From Utricularia gibba (Eukaryota > Streptophyta > Magnoliopsida > Lamiales > Lentibulariaceae): DNA of 64,000 nucleotides. The stretch lies in the NCBI GenBank assembly GCA_002189035.1, contig NEEC01000031.1:124001-188000 (forward strand), written 5' to 3'. Below are positions 22,692 through 32,417 of the stretch, piece by piece. Position numbers and translations under genes: made by a program. Under the pieces are notes generated by a model, which saw nothing but the letters and a program-made list of their open reading frames with translations, was not told the origin of the DNA and ran no database searches. Numbering within the stretch: the first letter of the stretch is position 1; each line of letters opens with the position of its first letter.

Positions 22692-24352
22692 ATGATGAGA
22701 GACCAAGCAACATGGTTCAATTTCCTTCCTCTTCATTCCACAGCCACTTCTATTCAATCTAGAGGCTCTTTTCTTTCCCTTCAAGACAGCCATGGAGAAA
22801 CGGACCTCCAAATAGGGCTTCCTTGCCAGCAGCAGGCCTCCGATCAGGGATCTAGGGTTTCCTCCGATGATCAAACGGCTGAGAAGGATGGTGTTGATAT
22901 ACTCTCTGGGCTTCCCTTGAACAAGCTTAACATGGGAGGGCAGTACTGGATTCCCACGCCTTCCCAGATCCTCATTGGTCCTACTCAATTCTCTTGTCCA
23001 CTTTGCTTCAAGACCTTCAACAGATACAATAATTTACAGGTACGATCATTAATGAATGGAATTTGCCCTAGATTGTTGTGTGTTTTTTGGGGAGATTTGA
23101 TTATATCTGGAACTGGAAATGTCCCAATCCGGTAGTGTCTCATCAAGTCTTTTCCAAACTGCGATTCAGATCTAAGCAGTCGCTTCTTCTGTGCATATGT
23201 TTTTGTGTGTGTGTGTCATTCAGTCCCTATGTTTAGGCCTTTTCAGTCAGATGAGAATTTGACATTCACATACGCTTTGAAGCTTCATAAATTTCCTTCC
23301 CAGGCATTGTCTTCCCTATTCAAATTCCAATCAGCCCTTCCAGAAAATGATGAGTTTTCTCCTTTGAGTAGGAGGTTTTGCACAGCTCTCCATGAGTCGC
23401 AGAACCCCAGAAGTTGACTAACTTCTCTTTGAAATCCCACTTATCCAGCCTTCACCCAGATTTTGCAAGAGTTCATGATCCCTTTGTGTCTCCATACGCA
23501 TTTCATGGGAGCATAGAATTCTTTGGTCTATCAGGAGTCCGTCCATACCCAGAAAGAGAGAAGTAGAACATCATTCCATAGATCAAGATATTGCAAGAAA
23601 ATGGATAAACCCCAACAGTTGCATTAGCAACATAAAAAAGTTAGTGCATTTAGAATTACTAACTTGTTGTCAGATTAGGGTTTTAGAATAACAAAACATT
23701 TGTGTTTTTGGTAAAAAAAACATGAAGTTTGTGAATGATTTTGAGTAAAAAAGTTTTTTGATGGAAGTGATGTCAGGGGCAGCAGTTGAACGAAGCATCT
23801 TTGTTTAATGGTGTTCCTTGTCATGGTTGCCATAATTCAATTCATTGTGAAGATATGATTTTGGTGTTTTAAATTTTATTACACCAGATGCATATGTGGG
23901 GCCACGGTTCGCAGTATCGGAAAGGCCCGGAGTCTCTCCGTGGTGCTCAGCCGACGGCGATGCTCCGGCTGCCGTGCTACTGCTGTTGGCCGGGATGCAA
24001 GCACAACGTGGATGATCCGCGGGGGCGCCCGTTGAAGGACTTCCGTACACTCCAGACGCATTACAAAAGGAAGCACGGGGCGAAGCCGTTTTCTTGCCGG
24101 AGATGCTCGAAGCCGTTCGCTGTGAAAGGCGATTGGAGGACGCATGAGAAGAACTGCGGGAAGGTGTGGTATTGTTCGTGTGGATCGGATTTTAAGCACA
24201 AAAGGTCGTTGAAGGATCATATAAAGGCGTTTGGACACGGTCACGGACACGTTGCCGGTCCGGGGTCGGGGTTGGAGGGGGAGGATGAGGGCGGTGAGTG
24301 GCTGTCGGAGGTGGAGGAGCACGGCGGCGAACGGGGTTTTCTGATGGCTTGA
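22692..24352 (+). CDS. WIP-domain C2H2 zinc-finger transcription factor (TT1/WIP family)
   Basis: Two exons (22692-23039, 23888-24352) give 270 residues. The N-terminus is Ser-rich with a DLQIGLP motif. The WIP signature [18 protein letters not shown] is present (residues ~91-108). Four zinc fingers follow: [21 protein letters not shown], the CYCCWPGC finger, [19 protein letters not shown] and a last CSCGSDF finger. The single intron splits finger 1 at NNLQ|MHMWGH, the conserved WIP intron position. WIP factors act in the nucleus in seed-coat, transmitting-tract, vein or root development. The short length and ILIG...CFKTF wording are closest to TT1/WIP1, but assignment within the family is tentative. 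Two in-frame ATGs (22692, 22695) are both possible starts. Confidence 0.9.
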
Positions 24353-24772
24353 TGGTTATTTGCATGCAAGTTTGTGCTTTTTTTTTTCCCTAGTTGTGTA
24401 TATTTCCGAATTGCTGAAAATTTCTAATGGGCTTGTTAAGGCCCATATCCATTTTCGGGGTGCCCTTTGTCAAATGCGCATATTTCGTTGGTTCATTTTG
24501 CAAACTTCGAAAAATATTGCCCCTAATTCATAGAAGCTCCAGAAATCGTATCCGGAGCTCTGCGATTTCGTAAGAGAAGTTGTAAGGAACGAGTTTGATT
24601 TCAACGGATTAGGAAGGACTACGGTCATTTCCAATAACGTTTCCTCGGTATCAGTGAAGTTTTGGACTTTTTGACTTCTTTTACGCTGTCAAAGACGTTA
24701 TGCCTCGAAATATATAGGATACTTCGCTTTGTACGTTAAGAATACAAGATTTTCTGAAACAGAAACTCGGGA
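24353..24772. other. spacer, WIP factor / CHORD-like protein gene
   Basis: The WIP 3' end is followed by the next promoter. A TGGGCT...AAGGCCCA pair (about 24428-24446) forms Site II-type elements. No gene was seen. Confidence 0.45.
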
Positions 24773-25601
24773 ATGAATTTGGGATTTGCATTGCAGGTTT
24801 CCTACCACCCAATTTCCACCGGAGCTCTCTCAAGAACCCAACACAAATCACCCTCGGCGCTCCAAATTTGCAGTGCACAGAAGAAGTGTTTGAGGTGTGA
24901 AAAGGTTTATGAAGAGAGGGATAATTCCCCTAATGCCTGCTCATTCCATGGGTATACAACCGGTATCTTCTCTCCCTTTCTTTTTTTTTTGTTCCGATTT
25001 TTTTCTGCTCTTTATTCTGGGTTTCATCGAAAGTTTGCAATTTCTTTCTCCAGTTTTCTTTCTTTTTCGCTCTGCACGATTCTTGAGAATATTGCTTCTT
25101 TTTTTGTGGAATTTGGATGTCCAAAAAAACTAGTTTTGGGGGAAATCATTCAAAAAACTAGTTGTCAACGCTTGTTGGATTGGAATTGCACGATTATTCG
25201 ATGATGGTTGTGACATTCTTTCTCCTTCTTTATCCGCTGCAATCATGTTTGAAGTTTATATTTATATTGTAAAGCTGCTGACAATGCCAACTACAAGCGA
25301 GTCTCTCTAAGATTTCAAACCAGTAAAGCATTCTCTTATTGTAATCTGCATGTATTTTATCTCGATAACAGGGGAGAAGGGACTGTTTTCATTTGCCCCA
25401 CCTCACCAAGGGATTGATGGCGAGTGGAGTGATTTATCTGGGGTGATCGTGTACAAATGGAACGAGAAAGATGAGAGGCCGAACACCGGGCAAGGAAACT
25501 GGAAAGGGAGATGGAGCTGTTGCAGTGAAAGTGATGAAAATGCTCCACCGTGTACTCAAGGTTGGCATGTCTCATATGACGATGGCTTCACCATGTATTA
25601 A
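24773..25601 (+). CDS. uncharacterised plant Cys/His-rich protein with CHORD-like pattern
   Basis: Two exons (24773-24962, 25372-25601) give 139 residues. A basic, Ser-rich N-terminus (1-37) could be an organelle-targeting peptide. The rest has spaced ligands: CLRCEKVY, ACSFHG, then APPHQGIDGEWSDLSGVIVY, WKGRWSCC, and APPCTQGWHVSYDDG at the C-terminus. The CxxC...CxxH...WSCC...C...H spacing is reminiscent of CHORD zinc-binding domains (RAR1), so metal binding is likely. I know similar unannotated plant proteins but no function. The ATG is followed by a possible acceptor (ttgcag|gtttcc), so an extra upstream exon cannot be excluded. Confidence 0.75.
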
Positions 25602-25848
25602 TAATCTATAAGAAAGTTCAAATGAGAAGTATGCAGGAGAAGGAAACCTGTCTCTGTTTTTTGTTTGTTGATATGCATTGTAGATTGGTGTATGATGGAT
25701 TCTCGATATATTGCCTGGTGCTCAACAAATCATCATTTTGTATCATAAGAAGCACTGAATTTTCCACTAAAGCTCAATGTACAACAATTTCCTTTGCAGG
25801 AAGACAGTATTTTCAACAAAGATCTGGTTCCAAGTAGAGAAGAGATCA

Positions 25849-26544
25849 TCAGCCGACTGTCTTGAAAGACTCATGAAGGTGCCTTAGAGTTTCTTGATCC
25901 TTACCCCATTCCAGATTGGGGGCATTGACGAAATGTGCATAAAGTTTGTTCTTTGCACAGGTGACTGATATCAAGCTGTGAGCTCCAGCTCCATTAATCT
26001 CATACACATAATACACCTGCCCGTTCTCATCCTTCGTCTCTTCAGATGTAACATTTTCCGCCGTCGCGATCAAGTCCTGCAAATCTACATCAGATAAAGC
26101 GAGATTGTTGAGCACTACTTCTTTCGGAGCAAGGCGTGGGAATCCATCAAGGAATGTCAGGTACTCCTTCTCTGTCTTCTTCTTAGGATTGTAGAATTCA
26201 CTATCTGTTCCATTGGTTCCCTTCTGAATTTTCGACACCAGCCTCTCCTTCCATCCTTCCGGGACATCATACGTGTACTCCGCCGAGGCTTTCTTGTCAG
26301 CGTTGCCACCGTATCCGCCGTAATTCGCAGCACTGGCAGCGGTGCCGTAGTAGAGTTTGTAGGTGATCGGGGAGACGGCTAGAGAAGGCGCCGTGGTGGA
26401 GAGCAGTATCGCAGCGAGAGATGTGGTGGCGATTGTGGTGACTGCTTTCTGGAGAACCTTCAATGGTGGAACGGGGAGTTGGGGTTTGGGTAACGGCGGA
26501 GGCTGAGGCGGCTTTGCGACGGAGGAAGTGAACAGCGTGGCCAT
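25849..26544 (-). CDS. thylakoid lumenal 19 kDa protein (PsbP-domain family)
   Basis: A single exon encodes 231 residues. The N-terminus is a bipartite targeting signal: a Pro/Lys-rich stroma-targeting part, then a hydrophobic segment (TIATTSLAAILLSTTAPSLA), so import to the thylakoid lumen is expected. The mature part starts near YKLYYGTAASAANYGGYGGN and carries the PsbP-like fold (YTYDVPEGWKERLVSKIQKG, FYNPKKKTEKEYLTFL, HSLISVTCAKNKLYAHFVNA). It matches the thylakoid lumenal 19 kDa protein family of chloroplasts; its biochemical role is not established. The next gene upstream (RETICULATA-related) is on the same strand and also encodes a plastid protein, but each has its own promoter. Confidence 0.9.
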   Translation of the reverse strand: MATLFTSSVAKPPQPPPLPKPQLPVPPLKVLQKAVTTIATTSLAAILLSTTAPSLAVSPITYKLYYGTAASAANYGGYGGNADKKASAEYTYDVPEGWKERLVSKIQKGTNGTDSEFYNPKKKTEKEYLTFLDGFPRLAPKEVVLNNLALSDVDLQDLIATAENVTSEETKDENGQVYYVYEINGAGAHSLISVTCAKNKLYAHFVNAPNLEWGKDQETLRHLHESFKTVG

Positions 26545-26975
26545 CGGCGAATGGAGGAGCTAGCGATCACGATTCGGAAGATTACTCTTTATCCTTATCC
26601 TCACAGGTTTCTCGCTGCCCATTTGTCAGTGGGAACAAAATACTGCGGCATGTCGCCTGGAGTCACCTGATGGGCCTGGCCCAAATTATTATATTTTAGT
26701 CCAATCATCAGTCCATCAGTGTACAACAGGCCTATTAGTAGAAACCTGGGTGTGGCCTAAATTAGTTTTAGCCCAATCATGAACGTTAGTCAGTCAGCCG
26801 GTTAAAGTGAAAACCAAGGGATAAAAATGGCGTTGCCTTCAGTTCATCCACACCGTTGATAACGAACAGTCACGCTTAAGGAGCAGAACAAACATCAATG
26901 GCGAAGAAGAGCAGCTAGCTGTATGTCCCCCGAGGCCTGATCTCTTCTTCTTCTTCTTCTTCTTCTTCTTCTTCT
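26545..26975. other. promoter of lumenal 19 kDa gene and 3' UTR of RETICULATA-related gene
   Basis: This holds an imperfect direct repeat (about 26677-26720 and 26753-26793). Each copy pairs a GGCC(C/T)AAATTA block with TTTTAG(T/C)CCAATCAT, that is, Site II-like plus CCAAT elements. A TTC microsatellite (about 26940-26976) lies directly after the RETICULATA-related stop codon. Confidence 0.5.
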
Positions 26976-26976
26976 C
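26940..26976. repeat. TTC/GAA microsatellite
   Basis: About eleven TTC units (GAA on the gene strand) immediately after the RETICULATA-related stop codon, so within its 3' UTR. Confidence 0.85.
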
Positions 26977-28756
26977 TATTCTCGTATCTTCTGGATCCCG
27001 ATCCACCGGGCGTAATCCACCCACCTTCTCGGATAGATAGATAGATAGAAGGAAAACGTCAAGGGCAGGGAGCATGACATGAATATGAACGGTCTTGGGA
27101 GGGAGAGTCTTACATCAGCGATCCCAAGAAGGTGTTTCCCGTGCGCACGGCGAAGCAGAGGATGCCGAGGAGGACCTTCTGTTCATGCAGCAAAGGCTCT
27201 AGGATGCGCTGTTCCACGACTCCAGCGAGGACTTGGTACCTGAATATGTTCGTGAGGTCAGTCTCCTGTGTTGCGGCATTACCGATTCGCGTAGCGGTAC
27301 CTCAGGTTGCTGGACACTGCCATGTACACTCCATAGGCAAGGCTCGTGGACAGGATAGGGACGTCCTCAGCTTCCACAGCGTAGGACTCATCGAGGGCCT
27401 TTCTCGCAGCGATCAGCAAGTTCGTCACCCCTGTCCCAATCTACACACACGCGCGCATAACAAAAGGGGGAGAAAGACTTGCACAAACAGGGGAAAACTG
27501 GATCGTATTTTACCAGTGATGCGCTGGTCCCGACGACGAACAGCTTCGACCCATTTCTCTGCAGTCGAGAATCACAAACTCCCTCAGATTCATCAAAATG
27601 GAGGTCAATTCATAAGTGGATGGGGGGAGTTGGTGAGCAACTGACCACAATGGCTCCGATTCTTTGAAGCAGGGAATAGGATGTGCCTGGCAGGGCAACC
27701 TGTGGCAACACAATACACGATGGCAACACGGAGAGGTAGAAATGGACTACAGATGAAGCTTAGCTTCTGTACTATACCGATCAAGACATGACCTGAAAAG
27801 CATTGTCGGGCCAGCCGTAGAAGAACTTATCAAGCCCAGCAGCTTTGATTGCTAGAGGTGGCTGAAGAGAGACGGTAGGAGCAGGCAACCAGACCAACAT
27901 GAAATCTGCGATAATGGCCATGATCTAAAGTAGGGACTGTCAGAATACACTGGAATCAAAGGTGGAAGCTGAACATAAACGATCAAGAATCCGATAAATG
28001 ATTCAGCTAAGCTGATCCCGTGTGTCAAATGCTTCATACTCAATCTATTCAGTTTGCTGAGAAAAAAAAAATCCCTACCACATCAGCGATGACGAAATCC
28101 AACTCCTTGAAGAAGTTCTCTCTTCTTCTTTCCAACTCTGCAGCTGTCTGATGCACAAGTAGCAACATTGGATCACAGATTCTGAATCGAATCCAAAAAA
28201 GATACCAAAAAGGAGATCCAATAACCTTTGTGAAAATCCCAACTCCGCACTCAATTGCAACTTTGGTCAAGAAAAGATCATCTGCGAGCAGCCTCTCCTT
28301 GAAACCTCCAAATTGAAGTAGCCACCCAAGAAATGGTGACTTTTCGAGATCGAAGAATCGACGAATGATTGCCCCTGGAATTTTCCCTCCCTCAACGGCG
28401 GCCGCTAGATCTTTCGGGATGCTGTCCAAGGATCTTCCAGCCTCCGACAATGCCAAAAACGCCTCTCCCCTGTTTCTCTCCTCAGCATCCTCATCGCCGT
28501 GATCACCTCCGCCTCCACCGCCACCTGTACCACCGTATCCATCTCCGCCTCCGCCATCCCCGGAGAAGCAGACGAAAGAATGAGAGTTACGCGATTTGGG
28601 AAAACCTAATTTCTGCCGCGAAATGCAGGAGATATCCGTCCTGCTAAAAGGCTTCGGAGCCACCGATAGGGAAACTTGGTGGAGAAAATGGTGATGACCC
28701 GCGGACGGCGACCCGCTAAATGGAGTCGCAAAGCGCAGAAACGCTACCGCTGCCAT
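26976..28756 (-). CDS. RETICULATA-RELATED (DUF3411) chloroplast envelope protein
   Basis: The product is about 390 residues from at least eight exons, the first at 28756-28226 and the last a 49-nt exon at 27024-26976. Residues 1-55 form a plastid transit peptide. A Gly/Asp-rich linker follows. The DUF3411 core then runs: GRSLDSIPKDLAAAVEGGKI, FLTKVAIECGVG, RRENFFKELDFVIADV, MAIIADFMLVWLPAPTVSL, FFYGWPDNAFQ, AYGVYMAVSSNLRYQ and VRTGNTFLGSLMWVDYAR. Family members (RE, LCD1, RER1-7) act at the plastid envelope in leaf mesophyll development. The terminal exon is needed for WVDYARWIGIQK; without splicing, the donor itself creates a TAA right after ...SLM. The last intron carries a GATA microsatellite before the acceptor. 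Confidence 0.9.
27031..27048. repeat. GATA microsatellite in the last RETICULATA-related intron
   Basis: Four GATA units; on the gene strand TATC repeats, forming most of the pyrimidine tract about 6-24 nt upstream of the last 3' splice site (acceptor AG at 27026-27025). Confidence 0.85.
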
Positions 28757-29134
28757 CGGAGTGCCTCGAAGGAAAAGTTGCCTTTTTTTTTGTGGGTTAC
28801 CCTGCTCGAGCTTAAAATGCACTCCGAAGCACACAGTTAGGAGAAAGGAAGACAATAGAGCCAAAGAAGGCTCCCGGTTGACTTTCCGGCGGAATGGGGG
28901 AGGAGGAGAATATATGAAAAGTAGATGCGGAAAAATCAGTAATGAAAAAAGCAGATCCCAGAATCCAGGTGCATGATCACCACAGATTCCGGATATTTCA
29001 GCCTGCACATTCTATGGCTGATACCTCATCACCGCAAAATACCATCGTACTCAAATCCTTCCCCCCTTCCCTTCTCTGATGATCGTTCTCAAGGGAGCAA
29101 CAAAAATATCAAAAGCATAAGCGCAGCCAACGCA
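28757..29134. other. spacer, RETICULATA-related promoter / NDC1 3' UTR
   Basis: This contains the upstream region of the RETICULATA-related gene and the 3' end of NDC1. An open frame in phase with the RER start reaches to 29008 but has no family-like residues, so the ATG at 28756 is preferred. No other feature was seen. Confidence 0.45.
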
Positions 29135-31443
29135 TTAGCTTACCTCGGAATCCAAAAAAAGTCTCAACTTGTACACAAGAAGCTCGCGTGATCCATACAG
29201 AGGTTTCCCGCCTACGATCCAATCCCTTTCAAGAGCTCCAGCCTTCGCAGCATTCGCCATCTCGTCGTGGAAAGCATACACGATGCAGTATATAGAGGTT
29301 TTTAGGATGTCGGCCATTGCATATGCTTTCGCGTATAGAGGGCTGCCGCGTATCTTTCCCATTGCAGACGCTGTGGACTCTCTTCTACCGGTGTTCACAG
29401 TGGCCCATTGTATTCCGGCAGGGCCAAGATGTGCGGACTGTATGCTGGTTTTCTTTCCCATGAGCGTCTCGACGGCTAACAAGCAACACAAGAGGGTAGA
29501 TGTGACAGCTGCATTGCTCCCTGTGATCTGTGCAACACCATACTTGTCTTCCCTTCGCGATCTTGATGTCAGTGATGCAACGATGCGAGCACACCATGAA
29601 CAGCGCTGCAGCATAATAGCATGAAGATTGAATTTGAATGATCAACTCCAACCAAAGATGGCTTGAGGAGTTGTATGCAAAACCTCGAAAAGAAACAAAA
29701 GAGAAGTAGTGGACAGAAATTGAGGTTGCAAGTTTACTTGTCAAATCTCTGAAGTCAAAGGAGTACCTGGGAATCCAAGAATGGTTCATTAAGTCTTGAA
29801 ACAGAAAGTAGATCAATTGGTGACGTTAGCTGATCAGACAGCGCAATTGGCTTGCCAGATTTAGAGAGCTCCAAATCTTCAGCGAGTTTCTGAGTGAACT
29901 GCTCCAAGGGCCGCAGGCACACGACCATTACCTCTTATACGTTTCACCAGTTTCCTCAAAGAATGCCGCTCTGCGCCATGTATCAACATTGTTTTCGCAG
30001 ACCATACACAGATCCAGATAAGCAAGGTATTGCAAGAGTGACTTCGGTGTGCTTTCCTCCAGCGTCGCCAGAAGATACTCGCTTGGGTTCATTTCTGCTG
30101 CTGCTGATCCCTTTTGGGGAGCAAATACAAATCTTTTTGTATGAAGAACCTGTACAGCCAATATATTGATAAAACGCTTCAAATTCATAAAAAGCCATAA
30201 TAAATGATGCGCATGCCTACTTTGTGCTGGGAGTGAAAACATGGAAGATGGAATACCTGATGCAAACAATGACTCAATTCCCAGCAAAGAATCACCACAA
30301 AACACCCCATCGAGAAAACAAACTGCTCAATAAGAAACTTTCCAACAGAACTTGCGCTCCTCAAATCAACCAGCAAAGGAAATGCCACCACCCCTGATAA
30401 AAAACCACAAACCGAAAATATGACAGCCTGTGCAGTAGATAGAGGAAGCCCCATCTTCATGCTGAAGAAAGGAGGGCGCTGTACACAAGAAATTAAAGGT
30501 AAGATCACCTCGGAAGTCAATTTATTCTTAATAGGTATAAATAACGCAACAAAAGGCAAATACAAAAGTCTTTAAAGAATACTACTCCTTTCCTAGAAAA
30601 ATTTGGACAACAATGTGACTGACCATGAATTATTTAGAAATAGGATACTAGCCCATGCTTGGGATTCATATAATTCTACTATTCAACCAAGGAAAAACAG
30701 GATCCTATGCTCATATCAAGGTCATCTAGAGGCTAGCATTCCAGCATAATATTGACTAGAAACTTCAGCACTTAAGGCAGAACGGAAAAGAGAAGCAGTT
30801 TGCTCAGCCAAAAGTATTATAAAATCCACTAAAACAAGAGGACAGAGATTCAAGATACCTGCACAATCGGAAACCGCAGCACCCATTTCTGCTTATACAA
30901 AAAGTGCAACCCATATACCAAACCCATTAAGAAGCCTCTTAATCCCAAACGCTTCAAACCGAGAGAACCCACACTACGAAAACAATCACATGCCCAGCAT
31001 AACGAAACAGTTACTACAGCCCCAGCAATTGCACAGAGGCCTACAAACATTATAAAATTCAACGACACCCTAATCCTACTCCTCAAGGAAGTTTGGTTCC
31101 CCCGGGGAACAAAAATTACGCGGATGTACCAAAGAAGAATCTCAAACGGGGGAGCAAACGGCAATGGGTAAGGAGACGAAATAAAGAAAAGGGCAACCGA
31201 GACGGAGAGGAGCGACAGATGGAAGGAAAAGAAGGCGAAAAGCGAAGCGAGAGTGGGCGAAAATGGGTTTTTGGTGAACCCAGAGAGGAGAAGGGTTTTT
31301 GCGAGGAAGTAGAGGAAGGTTGATTGAAGGAATTGCCATATCAGAAAGCTGAGAAAGCGATGCTTGACGATGGCGGCGTGGGATCCTCCTCCACCCTCCT
31401 TATCCTTGAAGAGAGACAGACCTACAGCGGCGGAGATTGACAT
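29135..31443 (-). CDS. NDC1: nucleoporin NDC1 (reading frame broken once)
   Basis: About 530 residues come from four main coding segments: 31443-30859, about 30480-30258, about 30152-29766 and about 29608-29135. The N-terminal half has six hydrophobic segments ([40 protein letters not shown] and others). The C-terminal half is soluble: [68 protein letters not shown]. This matches plant NDC1, the transmembrane ring nucleoporin that anchors the nuclear pore complex. Odd point: after ETGETYKR the frame breaks at a GG (plus CC 29931-29932); the continuation [19 protein letters not shown] is in another frame and a third G would join them. Excising the GT...AG stretch here (33 nt) does not restore the frame. 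Confidence 0.85.
29931..29932 (-). other. NDC1: single-base frame break in NDC1
   Basis: Gene strand reads AAG AGG TAA TGG; with one more G it would read AAG AGG GTA ATG G.., giving KRVM and then the conserved VCLRPLEQ. The apparent loss is in a two-G run. Confidence 0.7.
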
Positions 31444-32417
31444 CAGGCGAAACGTTCCTCGGAGAATCGATTGCCGGACTAAGGAGAGATTTGGCGTTTG
31501 AAAAAAGTGGACTTCACTGCACCGACCATTTTCAAAACAGTACCCAGCCCGAGACTACGCAGGTTATTTATCGAGTCAACATTCGCCATTCACGATCGAT
31601 CCCTCGTCTCCTGACGGGACTGCAACACACTTCAAAACCCAATAGAGTTTTCAACATAGCAGATTGACATACTATTCGGATCACCCATTTGCTTCCATTT
31701 TGTGTGATATCAAATGTCATTTCTAGATACACAAAAAAATCAACAAGTAGAACTAGGACGAACTAATGGTGCAATGGGTTCCGAATCATTCAGTTTGGGT
31801 TCGGAACTGCAATTCAACTATGGTTTCGGTTTCGGTTTCGGTTTGAAATCGGATTACGAAATCTTAAATTGAACCGAAATTAGAATTGATCGATTATTGT
31901 TTAAATGTATGATACGTTTTTCAGATATCTATACAAACGATTATGGATATCTGGAAATAAATATGTATTTTATAGATTATTAAACGTTGTTTGTTGCTCA
32001 TATTCCACTGTCTATGTCCAGGAAGGCGGTCCGCCTGATGACCAGAATCATGATACTTAGCTGTAAACTACATATGCATGTTGGTGAGTTAACTCAATGA
32101 AATTCCAGAGCGCTTCCAGGAGCTTCAACCTGAGCCACACTGTCACTAATTTTAAGAAAATCAGACAACAATGAGAAAGACATCCATTTCTTGATAAATT
32201 GAAACTTCACATTCCAAATCACAACACGATGCAGGTAGTAAAAATGCGAATTTGTAAATAAAATCAGCCATTCTGGTTCAGAATGGTAGGATGAGAATAG
32301 GAGAGCGAGTTCTCTAAAATGGGTGTATCGTAAGCCGGTAGGTAGCATAAGTACAATTAGAGATGGGATGAAGTATCAATCAACGTAACAGAAGAAAAGA
32401 AAAAGGGTATTGCTTGT
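31444..32417. other. intergenic, NDC1 promoter / NAC 3' region
   Basis: A hexamer repeat GGTTTC of nearly four units lies at about 31822-31844 within sequence rich in GAACCG/CGGTTC words. The rest is AT-rich and holds the NAC 3' UTR at its right end. No gene was recognised. Confidence 0.45.
31822..31844. repeat. GGTTTC hexamer microsatellite
   Basis: Nearly four tandem copies of GGTTTC. It differs from the plant telomere repeat (TTTAGGG). Confidence 0.7.

Noticed and set aside
29894-29935. 33-nt GT..AG intron to explain the NDC1 frame break
   Set aside because: Too short for a plant intron, would remove conserved VCLRPLEQ codons, and its removal does not restore the FTQKLAEDL frame.
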